Positions 1-8,416 of a DNA stretch of 39,120 bases are shown one piece after another (position 1 is the stretch's first letter; each line of letters begins with the position of its first letter). The notes beneath the pieces are model-generated. The model did not search any database, was not told the DNA's origin, and saw only the letters and a program-made list of their open reading frames with translations. The DNA is from Anaerolineae bacterium (GTDB lineage: Bacteria; Chloroflexota; Anaerolineae; Anaerolineales; Villigracilaceae). The translations under genes were made by a program, and so were the position numbers. The stretch spans positions 1 to 39,120 of the forward strand of contig JAJPIZ010000013.1 in the NCBI GenBank assembly GCA_021324435.1. Reading direction: 5' to 3'.

Positions 1-42
1 AACTACTAACTACTAACTACTAACTACTAACTACTAACGACT
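1..42. repeat. 7-bp tandem repeat upstream of typA
   Basis: Five perfect copies of AACTACT are followed by one variant copy, AACGACT. The array ends four bases before the typA start codon and is cut by the window edge, so the full copy number is unknown. No recognisable Shine-Dalgarno sequence lies between the array and the ATG, so the repeat occupies the place of the normal leader. Confidence 0.9.
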
Positions 43-46
43 CACT

Positions 47-1903
47 ATGCTAACCGAACGAACCGACCTCCGTAACATCGCCATCATTGCACACGTGGAT
101 CACGGTAAGACCACGCTTGTGGATTTTTTGCTTCGCCAGGCACACACCTTCCGCGAGAATCAACAAGTCGCGGAGCGTGTCATGGATTCCAACGACCTCG
201 AACGCGAACGCGGCATCACCATCCTTGCCAAGAACACCGCCATCAGCATCGTTGATCCGCAAACCAAACAACCGGTCAAGATCAACATCGTGGATACGCC
301 CGGCCATGCCGATTTTGGCGGCGAGGTCGAGCGCGTCATGAACATGGTGGATGGCGTTCTGCTCCTCGTGGATGCCGCCGAAGGCCCCATGCCTCAAACG
401 CGCTTCGTGCTCAAGAAGGCGCTCGAAATGGGACACAAGGCTGTGGTCGTCATCAACAAAGTGGATCGCAAAGATGCCGAACCTTCGCGCGTTTTGAACG
501 AAACATTTGACTTGTTCATCGAACTCGGCGCGAGCGAAGAACAAGCGGACTTTCCTGTGATCTATGCTCAAGCCACGGCGGGCCGCGCCGGTCTTTCCCC
601 GGACCTCGGGCCGGACCTCCAGCCTTTGTTCGATGCCATCCTCCGACACATCCCCGCGCCGAAAGTTGACCCCGACGCGCCTCTGCAAGTGCTCGTCACG
701 ACTCTCGGCTACGACGATTATCGCGGCGTGACCGCGGTCGGACGCGTCTTCGCCGGCACGATCAAAGCCGGGCAAAAAGTGGCGCGCCTCACCGCGGATG
801 GCAAGATCCTCCCCGAATGGGCGCGTTATCTTTACACATTTCAAGGCTTGAATAAAATCGAAGTGGAAGAATCCAAAGCGGGCGATATCATTTCTCTCGC
901 CGGTCTCGAAGGTATCGCTATTGGTGAGACCCTCGCTGACCCAGCCAATCCCATTGCTTTGCCCACCATCAAAGTCGAAGAGCCGACCGTCCGCATGACG
1001 TTTGGAGTCAACACGTCACCATTCGCGGGCCGGGAGGGGAAGTGGAGCACCTCGCGCAAACTGCGCGAGCGTCTCTACGATGAACTCCGCACGAACGTCG
1101 CTTTGCGCGTGGAAGACACGGACTCGGCAGAAAACTTTTTGGTCAGCGGGCGCGGCGAGTTGCATTTGGGAATCTTGATTGAAACCATGCGTCGTGAGGG
1201 ATATGAGTTTCAAGTCTCGCGTCCCGAAGTGATTTTCCACAAGGCCGAAGACGGTTCCCTGCTTGAACCGTACGAAGAAGTCCATATCGAAACCAGCAAT
1301 GAAACCGTCGGCGCGGTGGTGGAAATGCTCGGGGCGCGGCGCGGCAAAATGATGGAGATGCACGACACAGGTCAAGGCACGACGCGCATGGTGTATATCG
1401 CGCCGACGCGCGGCCTGCTTGGTTTCCGCTATCAATTCCTCACGTCCACGCGCGGCGCGGGCGTCATGCACACCATCTTCCACGGCTACGATGAAATGGC
1501 CGGAGCGATGTCCACGCGCGGCACCGGTTCGATTGTCTCGATGGAAGCGGGAGTCACCACTGCGTATGCGCTTGAGAATGCAGAACAACGCGGCGTGTTG
1601 TTTTACGGCCCCGGCGTGGATGTGTACGAGGGCATGGTGGTGGGCGAGAATTCGCGCCCTGGCGACCTGTCCATCAATGTTTGCAAGAAGAAGCACCTGA
1701 CCAATGTGCGTTCCTCGCGCGGCGATATGGAAATCCGCCTCACGCCGCCCCGACAAATGTCTCTCGACGAAGCGGTCGAATACCTGGCTGACGACGAACT
1801 GCTCGAAGTTACGCCGGAGAATTATCGCATCCGCAAGCGCATCCTCGATACCGAGGAGCGCGGCAAGCAGGCGAAGAAAGCCAAAGAGCAGTTTGGAGAA
1901 TAA
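47..1903 (+). CDS. typA: Ribosome-associated GTPase TypA/BipA
   Basis: This is a translational GTPase of the EF-G/LepA class that binds the ribosome and supports ribosome assembly and stress adaptation. The 618-residue length is normal for the family. The G domain holds the P-loop (HVDHGKTT, about residues 16-23), the RERGIT switch I (about 53-58), DTPGH (about 83-87) and NKVD (about 137-140). EF-Tu-like domain 2, EF-G domains III and V and the BipA-specific C-terminal domain with its conserved LTNVRSS segment follow. The ATG at 47 gives the expected N-terminus, although no clear ribosome binding site precedes it. The gene stands alone, closed by a strong hairpin one base after the stop, with convergent lipoprotein genes beyond. 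Confidence 0.97.
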   Translation: MLTERTDLRNIAIIAHVDHGKTTLVDFLLRQAHTFRENQQVAERVMDSNDLERERGITILAKNTAISIVDPQTKQPVKINIVDTPGHADFGGEVERVMNMVDGVLLLVDAAEGPMPQTRFVLKKALEMGHKAVVVINKVDRKDAEPSRVLNETFDLFIELGASEEQADFPVIYAQATAGRAGLSPDLGPDLQPLFDAILRHIPAPKVDPDAPLQVLVTTLGYDDYRGVTAVGRVFAGTIKAGQKVARLTADGKILPEWARYLYTFQGLNKIEVEESKAGDIISLAGLEGIAIGETLADPANPIALPTIKVEEPTVRMTFGVNTSPFAGREGKWSTSRKLRERLYDELRTNVALRVEDTDSAENFLVSGRGELHLGILIETMRREGYEFQVSRPEVIFHKAEDGSLLEPYEEVHIETSNETVGAVVEMLGARRGKMMEMHDTGQGTTRMVYIAPTRGLLGFRYQFLTSTRGAGVMHTIFHGYDEMAGAMSTRGTGSIVSMEAGVTTAYALENAEQRGVLFYGPGVDVYEGMVVGENSRPGDLSINVCKKKHLTNVRSSRGDMEIRLTPPRQMSLDEAVEYLADDELLEVTPENYRIRKRILDTEERGKQAKKAKEQFGE

Positions 1904-1939
1904 AAAATTGGCAGTCACACAAAAGTGACTGCCAATTTT
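1904..1939. terminator. Bidirectional intrinsic terminator
   Basis: A perfect 15-bp stem (1904-1918 with 1925-1939) encloses a 6-nt loop, with an A4 tract on one side and a T4 tract on the other. It lies between the convergent ends of typA and the SH3b lipoprotein gene, so it can serve both strands. Confidence 0.92.
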
Positions 1940-1940
1940 G

Positions 1941-2729
1941 TCATGGACAGTATGAGGTCACTTTGGTTTGTGCTGAAGTGCCGTAAGAGTTATAGGCCGC
2001 GACTCCATAGGTAATATTACCGCTTGGCAGGCTTGGATTTAAATGATTAAGCCGGGTGTTTTGTTGTTGGGATATTTGATTTCCATTCTCGTAAACGTAA
2101 TAGCCATCTGCCCCGCTAACATTGCTCCATGTCAACTCGACGTCGCGGCCCGGAGGCGTGCAATCCGTTTGGATTGTCAGATTTGAGGGTTGGGACGGAG
2201 CCAGAACGCTGTACAGGCCCGGGTTGACTAAGATGGGATTTGGGTTGACCACAGCGGCGCTTGTTGCCGTTGGAGAGGACTTGTTCTTCGGCACTTTGGT
2301 GGGATTCTGCGCGACCGTAGTCGGCGGTGGAGCGGGCGGCACCATTTCAGCCAATGTGCTTGTGTCACCCTGTACTGCGGCGTAAGCGCCCCATAGCCAG
2401 CACGTTCCGCCAGTGGGCGTTTTTATGATCCAGTAATTCGATGGCGTATATTTGCCCACGACTTCTGCGGTCTGGCCCGGTTGAAAGACTAGGACGAGAT
2501 CATAATTTGTACCTGGGCCGGTGCGGCAATTGGTTGCTGTGCTGACCGTTACGAACACTGTGGATGAAGTGGTGGGCGTAGACGTTGCCGCAGTTGCTTG
2601 TTCGGTCCCTGCGATGGCCGTGAGCACCGCGTCTGTGTTCGGTTTCTGTGATGGGAGATTGCAGGCTAATGCGGCAAGCACGAGAGCGATAACTGCTAAA
2701 GTGAATTTTTTACCAATGAAGTCTTTCAC
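1941..2729 (-). CDS. SH3b-Fn3 lipoprotein, paralog 1
   Basis: This predicted surface lipoprotein of 262 residues has a signal peptide ending in a lipobox with Cys23 (LAALAC). A low-complexity Thr/Pro stretch leads into a bacterial SH3 domain (about 58-122, with NCRTGPG and CWLWG). A Pro-rich linker follows, then a C-terminal fibronectin type III-like domain (about 185-262). Initiation is at GTG, with AGGAG six bases upstream. It is the most downstream of five tandem paralogs on this strand. Four cysteines are shared by all members, two in the SH3b and two bracketing the Fn3 domain, which suggests disulfides. SH3b domains often bind cell wall or protein partners; the ligand here is unknown. 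Confidence 0.85.
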   Translation of the reverse strand: MKDFIGKKFTLAVIALVLAALACNLPSQKPNTDAVLTAIAGTEQATAATSTPTTSSTVFVTVSTATNCRTGPGTNYDLVLVFQPGQTAEVVGKYTPSNYWIIKTPTGGTCWLWGAYAAVQGDTSTLAEMVPPAPPPTTVAQNPTKVPKNKSSPTATSAAVVNPNPILVNPGLYSVLAPSQPSNLTIQTDCTPPGRDVELTWSNVSGADGYYVYENGNQISQQQNTRLNHLNPSLPSGNITYGVAAYNSYGTSAQTKVTSYCP

Positions 2730-2826
2730 GTCGAACTCCTTTCATTTCATGTATTATTTTGTTCCATTGTGTCTGTGCAGGCAATCCCCATCATGTACCA
2801 AAATACTGAAGCGGTTCGGTGAATAA

Positions 2827-2865
2827 AAAAGATGACGGTCACCTTTGAAGTGGCCGTCATCTTTT
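2827..2865 (-). terminator. Intrinsic terminator of paralog 2
   Basis: A 16-bp stem with a single U-G wobble (2827-2842 with 2850-2865) has a 7-nt loop. On the minus strand it is followed by a run of T. It lies just past the stop codon of the gene at 2875-3666. Confidence 0.88.
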
Positions 2866-2874
2866 ACGCTTATG

Positions 2875-3666
2875 TTAAGGGCAGGTCGAAAAACTTACTT
2901 CTTTGATTACCGAACTGCCATAACTGTTGTAGGACGCAACTCCGTAGGTCCATGTTGTGCCGCTGATAATCAGCCCAACATCGAACTCGTCTTTGTAAGA
3001 AGTGGTGTTGGGGCCGACATTTGCAAGCAATGAGCCATTCTTGTAAACGGAGAAACCTTCTTCGTTGTTTGAGTTATCTTTCCAGGTGATCTTCACCGTC
3101 CAGTGGTAACTAATGATCCAGAAGTTGCCGACTTTGTGCGAGTTGTTGACGCTATTGCAACTGTAGTTCACGCCCTTGGGCGGATTCGGCGCGGTTGGTT
3201 CAGGCGTTGGGGTGGGCGGAAGCGGCGGCGGAACCATCTCCGGTAATCCGCTGGTGTCGCCGACGACAGTGGCGTATTGCCCCCACAGCCAGCAGGTATT
3301 TCCGCCTCCGCCCGGGTACTTGATAATCCAATAATTCGAGGATGTATACTTGCCGATCACCTCTGCGCTAAAACCGGGTTGGAATAACATCACAAAGTCA
3401 TAATAGACGCTTGGGCCAGTGCGGCAGTTGGTGTCCGAACTGACTGTCACGGTTGGCGCGGTCGCGGGCGGAGGGACTGTGTTGGTGGGGATGCCCGACT
3501 GCGCCTGTTGCGTGGCCGCATTGATGGTCTGCACGGCCAGCGTCAGCGCCTCGCTCAAATTCACTTGCCCCGATGGCTGTGTCGGCGCGCTGACGGAAAT
3601 ATTGCAGGCCAGCGCGATGAGCACCAGGGCGCTAAGAAAAGCAAGAGTGATCTTTTGTGTTCTCAT
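2875..3666 (-). CDS. SH3b-Fn3 lipoprotein, paralog 2
   Basis: This is a 263-residue lipoprotein with Cys21 in the lipobox (LIALAC). The SH3b domain spans roughly residues 73-140 and carries the same NCRTGP and CWLWGQYA motifs as its neighbour. A Pro-rich linker and an Fn3-like domain ending in Cys-Pro follow. AGGAG precedes the ATG at a good distance. Among the five copies it looks closest to paralog 1: both share a YGVA-YNSYG block near the C-terminus. The gap to the upstream paralog 3 is only 32 bases without a terminator, so the two are probably co-transcribed. Function beyond envelope attachment cannot be read from the sequence. Confidence 0.84.
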   Translation of the reverse strand: MRTQKITLAFLSALVLIALACNISVSAPTQPSGQVNLSEALTLAVQTINAATQQAQSGIPTNTVPPPATAPTVTVSSDTNCRTGPSVYYDFVMLFQPGFSAEVIGKYTSSNYWIIKYPGGGGNTCWLWGQYATVVGDTSGLPEMVPPPLPPTPTPEPTAPNPPKGVNYSCNSVNNSHKVGNFWIISYHWTVKITWKDNSNNEEGFSVYKNGSLLANVGPNTTSYKDEFDVGLIISGTTWTYGVASYNSYGSSVIKEVSFSTCP

Positions 3667-3698
3667 ATCTTCTCCTCGTGTCTACTATATCGCAAAAA

Positions 3699-4388
3699 TT
3701 ATTTGCAAACAAAACCTTCTACATGTTGAGCGGATTCGCCCGCGCTGTTGAAGGCCGCGATGCCGTAACTGATGCTTCCGCCAATGGCGATAAATGTGTT
3801 GTCGGTGTAGGTAGTTGTGTTGGCTGGGAGTTCTGCCAGAAGAGCGCCATTGCGATAGAGATGAAAGCCGGCCTCGTTGTTGGACGAGTCGCTCCAGGTG
3901 AGGGTCGTGGTCAAGATGCCATTGGGGCATTCGAAATGATAGAAAAAATAAACCGGGCGGGCGGGGATCGTGGCGTTCTTATCAACAACAGGTGTGCTGG
4001 CGGGCAATAAAGATGGATTGCCTCCCGAAACTTTTCCCAGTTCGCCGAGCACCCAACACTGAGCGTTGCCATTCGGCGCGTTCACAATCCAATACTTTCC
4101 GTCTGAATATTGAGATACGATTTGAACCGATGTGCCCGCGGGAATCACGACGATGATCGGGTAATTCGTTCCGGGGCCGGAACGGCAGTTGGTGTCATCG
4201 GTCACCGTCAGAATGGGTGAGCCGGGTGGAAAGGAGGGAGTCGCAGGTCCGGCCTGAAGCGTGAGCGCCACCACCGTCGCGGCCTGATCGGCAGGCGATA
4301 ATCCTTTGGATGGGATCGGCAGGTTACATCCCCAGGCGAAAAGGATCAGGAGTAGAAATAAAATCAGAACCTTTGGGAAGGATTTCAT
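3699..4388 (-). CDS. SH3b-Fn3 lipoprotein, paralog 3
   Basis: This is a lipoprotein of 229 residues when started at 4388, where a GGAGA box lies just upstream; an ATG four codons earlier at 4400 is possible. The lipobox Cys is residue 21 (LFAWGC). A short linker precedes the SH3b domain (NCRSGPG, then CWVLGELG), and an Fn3-like domain (TLTWSDSSNNEAGF) ends with Cys-Lys. The linker between domains is shorter and less proline-rich than in paralogs 1 and 2. It is the second member of the five-gene array. No enzymatic motif is present. Confidence 0.82.
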   Translation of the reverse strand: MKSFPKVLILFLLLILFAWGCNLPIPSKGLSPADQAATVVALTLQAGPATPSFPPGSPILTVTDDTNCRSGPGTNYPIIVVIPAGTSVQIVSQYSDGKYWIVNAPNGNAQCWVLGELGKVSGGNPSLLPASTPVVDKNATIPARPVYFFYHFECPNGILTTTLTWSDSSNNEAGFHLYRNGALLAELPANTTTYTDNTFIAIGGSISYGIAAFNSAGESAQHVEGFVCK

Positions 4389-4487
4389 CGCATTCTCCAT
4401 CTACAGAACCGGCCAATGGACCGATTGGTCTGACTATTTTCGCACAGAAGCCGGAGAAATCAAATCCCAGAAAAGGACTATTCAAAA

Positions 4488-4523
4488 CCCAAAGGCCCCG
4501 CTTTGGAGCGCGAGGCCTTTGGG
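4488..4523 (-). terminator. Intrinsic terminator of paralog 4
   Basis: A 10-bp GC-rich stem (4488-4497 with 4514-4523) can extend with an inner CGC/GCG pairing. On the minus strand a TTTT tract follows. It lies immediately after the stop codon of the 4530-5297 gene. Confidence 0.8.
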
Positions 4524-4529
4524 GAGTCG

Positions 4530-5297
4530 TTACTGACAGGTAAAGGTGATCGTGCGTTGTTGCGATGTGCCCACATCGTTGTATGCCTCAACGGCGTATG
4601 TGACCGAGCCGCCAGAGTATGACGCTGTATCAGTGTATGAGGTTGAATTGGCAGGCAAGTCTGCGATCAGCGTGCCGTCTCGATAGACGCGATATCCGTT
4701 TTCGTTATCGGCGCTGTCTTTCCATGTCAGCGTGGTATTGAGACTTCCGAACGAACAGGAGTAATTGTAAAACAGGCTTCCGGGTCGGGCCGGGACCGTT
4801 TGAGCGGGAGCCTCGGGCGTGACCTCTTTCACTGCCTCGTAATCTCCGCTGGGCGTGGCGTATTGACCCCAGACCCAGCAAGTCTCCTCGGTGTTCGGAA
4901 TCTTCACCAGCCAGAAATTGTTGGCCGAGTCTTTACCGAGGATATCCAGTTTGGTTCCAGGCACGAAGGCCGTAACTACCTTGAAGTTCTGACTTGGACC
5001 TTCGCGGCAGTTGCTGTTTTGATCAATGGTCAGGGTGGCTTTCACCGCGGTGGGCGTGACGGTGACGGTAACAGTGGCCGCGGCGGTGGGGGGCGCGGGG
5101 GATGCAAAAGGAACGCCCGATGTGGCTGTTGCCCCAGAGGCCGTTGGAAGACCCTGAGCTTGCAAAGTCTTCGCCACAATGGTCGCGGCCGCGTCGCGCG
5201 GGTCGTTCGATGATTGTTCGGGGATGCCGATGTTGCAGGCCAGCGCGGCAAGGATCAGAATGCAAAAAGCGGGAATAATCTTTTGGACGGGTTTCAT
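4530..5297 (-). CDS. SH3b-Fn3 lipoprotein, paralog 4
   Basis: This lipoprotein has 255 residues when started at 5297, where a GAGGAGA box sits five bases upstream; earlier in-frame ATGs at 5309 and 5333 lack such a site. The lipobox Cys is residue 21 (LAALAC). The SH3b domain carries NCREGP and CWVWGQYA, and the Fn3-like domain (TLTWKDSADNENGY) ends in Cys-Gln. Its Fn3 half resembles paralog 3 most (shared LPANSTSYTD-like segment), which suggests duplication in steps. Its own terminator follows the stop, so it may form a unit with the upstream paralog 5, 23 bases away. Confidence 0.83.
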   Translation of the reverse strand: MKPVQKIIPAFCILILAALACNIGIPEQSSNDPRDAAATIVAKTLQAQGLPTASGATATSGVPFASPAPPTAAATVTVTVTPTAVKATLTIDQNSNCREGPSQNFKVVTAFVPGTKLDILGKDSANNFWLVKIPNTEETCWVWGQYATPSGDYEAVKEVTPEAPAQTVPARPGSLFYNYSCSFGSLNTTLTWKDSADNENGYRVYRDGTLIADLPANSTSYTDTASYSGGSVTYAVEAYNDVGTSQQRTITFTCQ

Positions 5298-5320
5298 GAC
5301 TCTCCTCATCTCATCCTTCG

Positions 5321-6067
5321 CTATTTCGTACAAAGTTGATTCGTTGTAATGGTCTGTCGCGGAGAGGCGCCGGCGTCATTGTAAGCCTCCACGCTGTACC
5401 TTAATTGTGTGCCAACGATGATTTCGGTCTCGTCTTTGATCGTCGTAATGTCAGCGGGCACATCTGCGATTTGAACATCATTGCGATAGACGCGGAAGCC
5501 GTTCGCATCGTGACCGATATTCATCCATGAAATTTGAATCGTCAGTTTGTAGTGAACGTCACGCAGATAAGTGCAGTAATACGGCCAGCTGATCGGGCCG
5601 GGAATCGTTGGGAGTTTTCCCGCAACGGGCTGCGGCGTGACTTCCGGCAGGGATTGAAAATTTCCCGCCGGAGAGCCATCCTGCGCAGAGACCCAGCACA
5701 TGTCCGCGCTGTTGGGAACCCTGACCAGCCACGCGCTGGCAGGCGTATCTCTGCCGATTAATTCCACGCTCATGCCGGGCGTGAAGGTAGCAATCACTTT
5801 GAAGTTGCTGGTTACTCCGCTTCGACATTTGGCATTGACGTTGATGTACAACATTGGCTGAGCGGTCGGCGAGGGGAGCGGTGACGGAAGCGGTGTGGGC
5901 GTGCTGGCGCTCGCGGTTTGGGTGACAGACTCAAAGGTCAATGCAACGAGCGTGGCGGCTGCGTCGTTAATTGTCAATGGTGTTGGCGTTGTTGCACCCG
6001 TGCTGCAGGCTGAGGCAAGGATGATCAACGCGCTTGAAAGGGTCAGCGCAGCTTTATTCAATTTCAT
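5321..6067 (-). CDS. SH3b-Fn3 lipoprotein, paralog 5 (most divergent)
   Basis: This is a lipoprotein of 248 residues from the ATG at 6067, which gives a clean signal peptide with lipobox Cys21 (ILASAC). A longer reading from 6136 would overlap hmgA and put charged residues ahead of the signal. No strong ribosome binding site is seen. The SH3b domain has CRSGV and CWVSAQDG, so the usual Trp-Gly after the second Cys is lost. The Fn3-like domain ends in Leu-Cys-Thr-Lys. It lies 44 bases after hmgA, so read-through from the catabolic operon into the lipoprotein array is possible. Confidence 0.8.
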   Translation of the reverse strand: MKLNKAALTLSSALIILASACSTGATTPTPLTINDAAATLVALTFESVTQTASASTPTPLPSPLPSPTAQPMLYINVNAKCRSGVTSNFKVIATFTPGMSVELIGRDTPASAWLVRVPNSADMCWVSAQDGSPAGNFQSLPEVTPQPVAGKLPTIPGPISWPYYCTYLRDVHYKLTIQISWMNIGHDANGFRVYRNDVQIADVPADITTIKDETEIIVGTQLRYSVEAYNDAGASPRQTITTNQLCTK

Positions 6068-6111
6068 TTTTTGAATCCGCGGTTCGATATTTTTTTCGCA
6101 AGTCAGCGCGA

Positions 6112-7278
6112 TTATTCTCCGTCGCCTTCCAGCCACGAAGCCATGTATTCCGACTTTTCCATTTGAACTGCCTGTTTGGTGAGATGCAACGGATAAAATG
6201 TATCCACCATCACGGCCAGTTCGGTCGTTTCTTTTTTGCCAATGGAGGCCTCGGTCATGCCGGGTTGCGGACCGTGGGGCAGGCCGTATGGGTGCATACT
6301 GATGTCGTACTGGTCAATGCCTTTGCGCGACATGAAATTACCTTCGGCATAATAAATCACTTCATCCGAATTCACGTTGGAGTGATTGTACGGCGCGGGA
6401 ATGGCTTCGGGGTGATAGTCGAAGAGGCGCGGCACGAAGGAACACACGACGAAGTTGTGGCCCTGAAAGGTTTGATGCGCGGGCGGCGGCTGATGGACTC
6501 GTCCGGTGATTGGTTCGAAGTCTTCGATATTGAAGATCCACGGATACAGATAACCATCCCAGCCGACGACATCGAACGGATGATGATCCAGTTCGTGACA
6601 CGAGAGGCGATCACGCACCTTTATGCGGACCTCGAAGTTGCCGCGCTCCGTGTGCGTTTCCAACTCTTCGGGCACACGGATATCGCGTTCCGAATACGGC
6701 GCGTGTTCGAGCATTTGACCGTAGTCGTTGCGGTAGCGTTTGGGTGGTTCGATCTGAGACGGATTCTCAATTGTAAAAAAGCGCGCTTCCTTGCTGTCCA
6801 GTTTCATCTGCCACGTGGTTCCAAAGGGAATCACGATATAGTCGCCTTTGCGGAATGGCAGGTTGCCGAACTGAGTCTTCAGCACGCCGCTGCCTTCATG
6901 GACCCACCAGGTCTCATAGGCTTGCGCGTTGCGATAAAAGTAATCCATGCTCTTGGTGGCGCGGCAGACTCCGAGGATCACGTCGTTGTTGCCGAGGAGA
7001 GGAATCTTTGCAGAAACAGGGTCCGCTCCGAGCGGGGCCTGAGCCGTTTTGAAGGCGCGGTGGCGGATGGGGCCGAAGTCTACATATTCGGGTTTGAGCG
7101 ACCCCATGTCTTCGGTCTTCGTCACGCGCGGGGGGAGGAAATGATGATAGAGGATGGATTGGATGGAGGAGAAACCCTCCAGGCCCATCAATTCTTCGCG
7201 ATAAAGTCTGCCATCGTTCTTTTTGAACTGCGTGTGACGTTTGTGTGGGATTTTACCGAGCTTATGATAGAAAGGCAT
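6112..7278 (-). CDS. hmgA: Homogentisate 1,2-dioxygenase
   Basis: This is a cytosolic non-haem iron cupin that opens the homogentisate ring to maleylacetoacetate in tyrosine degradation. The protein has 388 residues, shorter than the roughly 430-445 of animal and proteobacterial enzymes. The C-terminal cupin shows the likely iron ligands His299 and Glu306 in an HSNVNSDE motif and His335 in GLPHGP, which matches the family pattern. A GGDYIVIPFGT-like turn (here KGDYIVIPFGT, about 144-154) marks the N-terminal cupin. AAAAGGAG precedes the ATG. It lies 14 bases after the AhpD-like selenoprotein gene and is the last catabolic gene of the operon. Presence of hppD and fahA nearby supports the assignment. 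Confidence 0.92.
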   Translation of the reverse strand: MPFYHKLGKIPHKRHTQFKKNDGRLYREELMGLEGFSSIQSILYHHFLPPRVTKTEDMGSLKPEYVDFGPIRHRAFKTAQAPLGADPVSAKIPLLGNNDVILGVCRATKSMDYFYRNAQAYETWWVHEGSGVLKTQFGNLPFRKGDYIVIPFGTTWQMKLDSKEARFFTIENPSQIEPPKRYRNDYGQMLEHAPYSERDIRVPEELETHTERGNFEVRIKVRDRLSCHELDHHPFDVVGWDGYLYPWIFNIEDFEPITGRVHQPPPAHQTFQGHNFVVCSFVPRLFDYHPEAIPAPYNHSNVNSDEVIYYAEGNFMSRKGIDQYDISMHPYGLPHGPQPGMTEASIGKKETTELAVMVDTFYPLHLTKQAVQMEKSEYMASWLEGDGE

Positions 7279-7292
7279 TCTACACTCCTTTT

Positions 7293-7886
7293 CTAAACAA
7301 TAAATGGACGCTTGCCGATCAGAGCGTGATGTGTTTCCTCATCTAATTCTTTATAAAAGGCATCCGGGTCTGCGCCGAGCGCATCGAACACCTTGCTGAC
7401 AAACGAGCGCGCCGCCGCGGCCAACGTGATGCTGAGAATATCCTGATCAGTCCAACCGGCTTTTCGCAGTTTGTCGAAGTCGTCCTGCGTGGTGGAAGGC
7501 GCGTCGCGCACGACTTTCTGCGCGTACTCCATCATGACCACTTCCTTTTCTGCGAGACCGGCGTGACGGAAATCTTTTGCAATGGCTTCCAGTTGTTCGG
7601 CTGCGAAGAAATTTTTACGGAGCACCGCTCCGTGCGCGAGCATTCAGAATGTGCATCCCATTTCCATCGCCGCGGCTAGTGTGGTCAGTTCATAGTCGCG
7701 CAGGCGCATGTTTTTCCGGACGGATTTGATCAGCGCCTTCCAGCCTTCCCAGGTTTCGGGAAGCAGGCTGAAACTGCGGGTCGTGTTTGAAACCTGCCCA
7801 TCCTCTTTGATGTCTTGATCGTAAAATTCACGCAGTTTACCAGTCGCCTCTTGATTGGGGACGGTTTTAATGAAAAAGCCCATCAT
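7293..7886 (-). CDS. AhpD-like (CMD family) selenoprotein, in-frame UGA as Sec81
   Basis: Read through one in-frame TGA (7646-7644), this gene encodes 197 residues, the usual size of peroxidase-related carboxymuconolactone decarboxylase/AhpD proteins. Without readthrough, the 80-residue front part ends inside the active site and the back part lacks a ribosome binding site. Glu66, Cys78, Sec81 and His85 have exactly the spacing of Glu118, Cys130, Cys133 and His137 in mycobacterial AhpD, so TGA replaces the second Cys of CxxC. A SECIS-like hairpin follows. AAGGAG precedes the ATG pair at 7886/7883. Expected role: thiol/selenol peroxidase or disulfide reductase in the cytosol; substrate unknown. 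A nonsense mutation or base-call error is the alternative, but everything downstream stays intact. Confidence 0.85.
7617..7633 (-). promoter_or_regulatory. Candidate bacterial SECIS hairpin
   Basis: On the minus strand a perfect 7-bp stem (7633-7627 with 7623-7617) carries a GGU loop (7626-7624). The loop begins 17 nt after the UGA codon. The E. coli fdhF element has the same distance from UGA to its apical loop, and its loop also contains GGU. The bulged U of the E. coli stem is not evident. The hairpin is read through as codons of the protein, as in all bacterial SECIS elements. Confidence 0.75.
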
Positions 7887-7901
7887 CGCTCCTTGTCTTC
7901 A

Positions 7902-8390
7902 CTATAAATCAGAATACGAAACGTATAATTTTGAACTTTGCGAACGCGCACTTTTCAATGCAGAACTTGCTTGTTGAATCAATACCTCCGCCGAGAGGTT
8001 GGAACCGCCGAGACTGGTCGTCAGACCGATGCGTAACGCGAGAGTGTACGACTCTCCGCCTTCGGTAGTAAATGGACCTTTGAAAATGGATACCATACGC
8101 TCGCATACCGCGCATCCGCCTGTTTCATCGGTAGTTGGCAGAAGCACGAAGTAATCTTCTTTGAAATGCGCCGGGATATCTGCCGACCGCAGACGCGAAT
8201 TGAGCAGAACGGCGATCTGGGACTCTGCCGCCCTGGCAATTTCGGGCGTGTTGGGTTGAGGTTCAATGGTCATGTCCAGTAATGAGAGCGGATTCGGATA
8301 CCGCTGTGAACGGTTAACTTCATAATCCAAGAGGATTTTGAACACGTCCCATGAATATAACGTCATGCCTTGCGCATCATCTCTTTTCAC
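7902..8390 (-). CDS. Degenerate GGDEF-domain protein
   Basis: This 162-residue soluble protein has the outline of a stand-alone GGDEF fold: an N-terminal LYSWDVF...LLDYEVNRSQRY helix, an LSLLDM strand, and a LRSADIPAHFKEDYFVLLP segment at about residues 68-84. At the signature position the catalytic GGDEF is KEDYF (77-81), so diguanylate cyclase activity is not expected; it may bind a nucleotide or a partner. GTG at 8390 is preceded by GGGAGG; an ATG at 8366 is a weaker alternative. It sits 15 bases before the selenoprotein gene and 26 after a lipoprotein gene within the homogentisate operon. A regulatory role there is only a guess. Confidence 0.65.
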   Translation of the reverse strand: MKRDDAQGMTLYSWDVFKILLDYEVNRSQRYPNPLSLLDMTIEPQPNTPEIARAAESQIAVLLNSRLRSADIPAHFKEDYFVLLPTTDETGGCAVCERMVSIFKGPFTTEGGESYTLALRIGLTTSLGGSNLSAEVLIQQASSALKSARSQSSKLYVSYSDL

Positions 8391-8416
8391 GGCGGCCCTC
8401 CCGAGGGTCCATCTGT

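Noticed and set aside
6034-7296. Plus-strand open frame of 420 codons
   Set aside because: It is the antisense of hmgA, has no ribosome binding site and gives His/Arg/Phe-rich nonsense without family features.
7293-7886. Reading the AhpD-like gene as a pseudogene or as two small genes
   Set aside because: The stop sits precisely at the redox Cys position, both halves are intact, the second half has no ribosome binding site, and a SECIS-like hairpin follows. A single nonsense mutation would not explain all of this.
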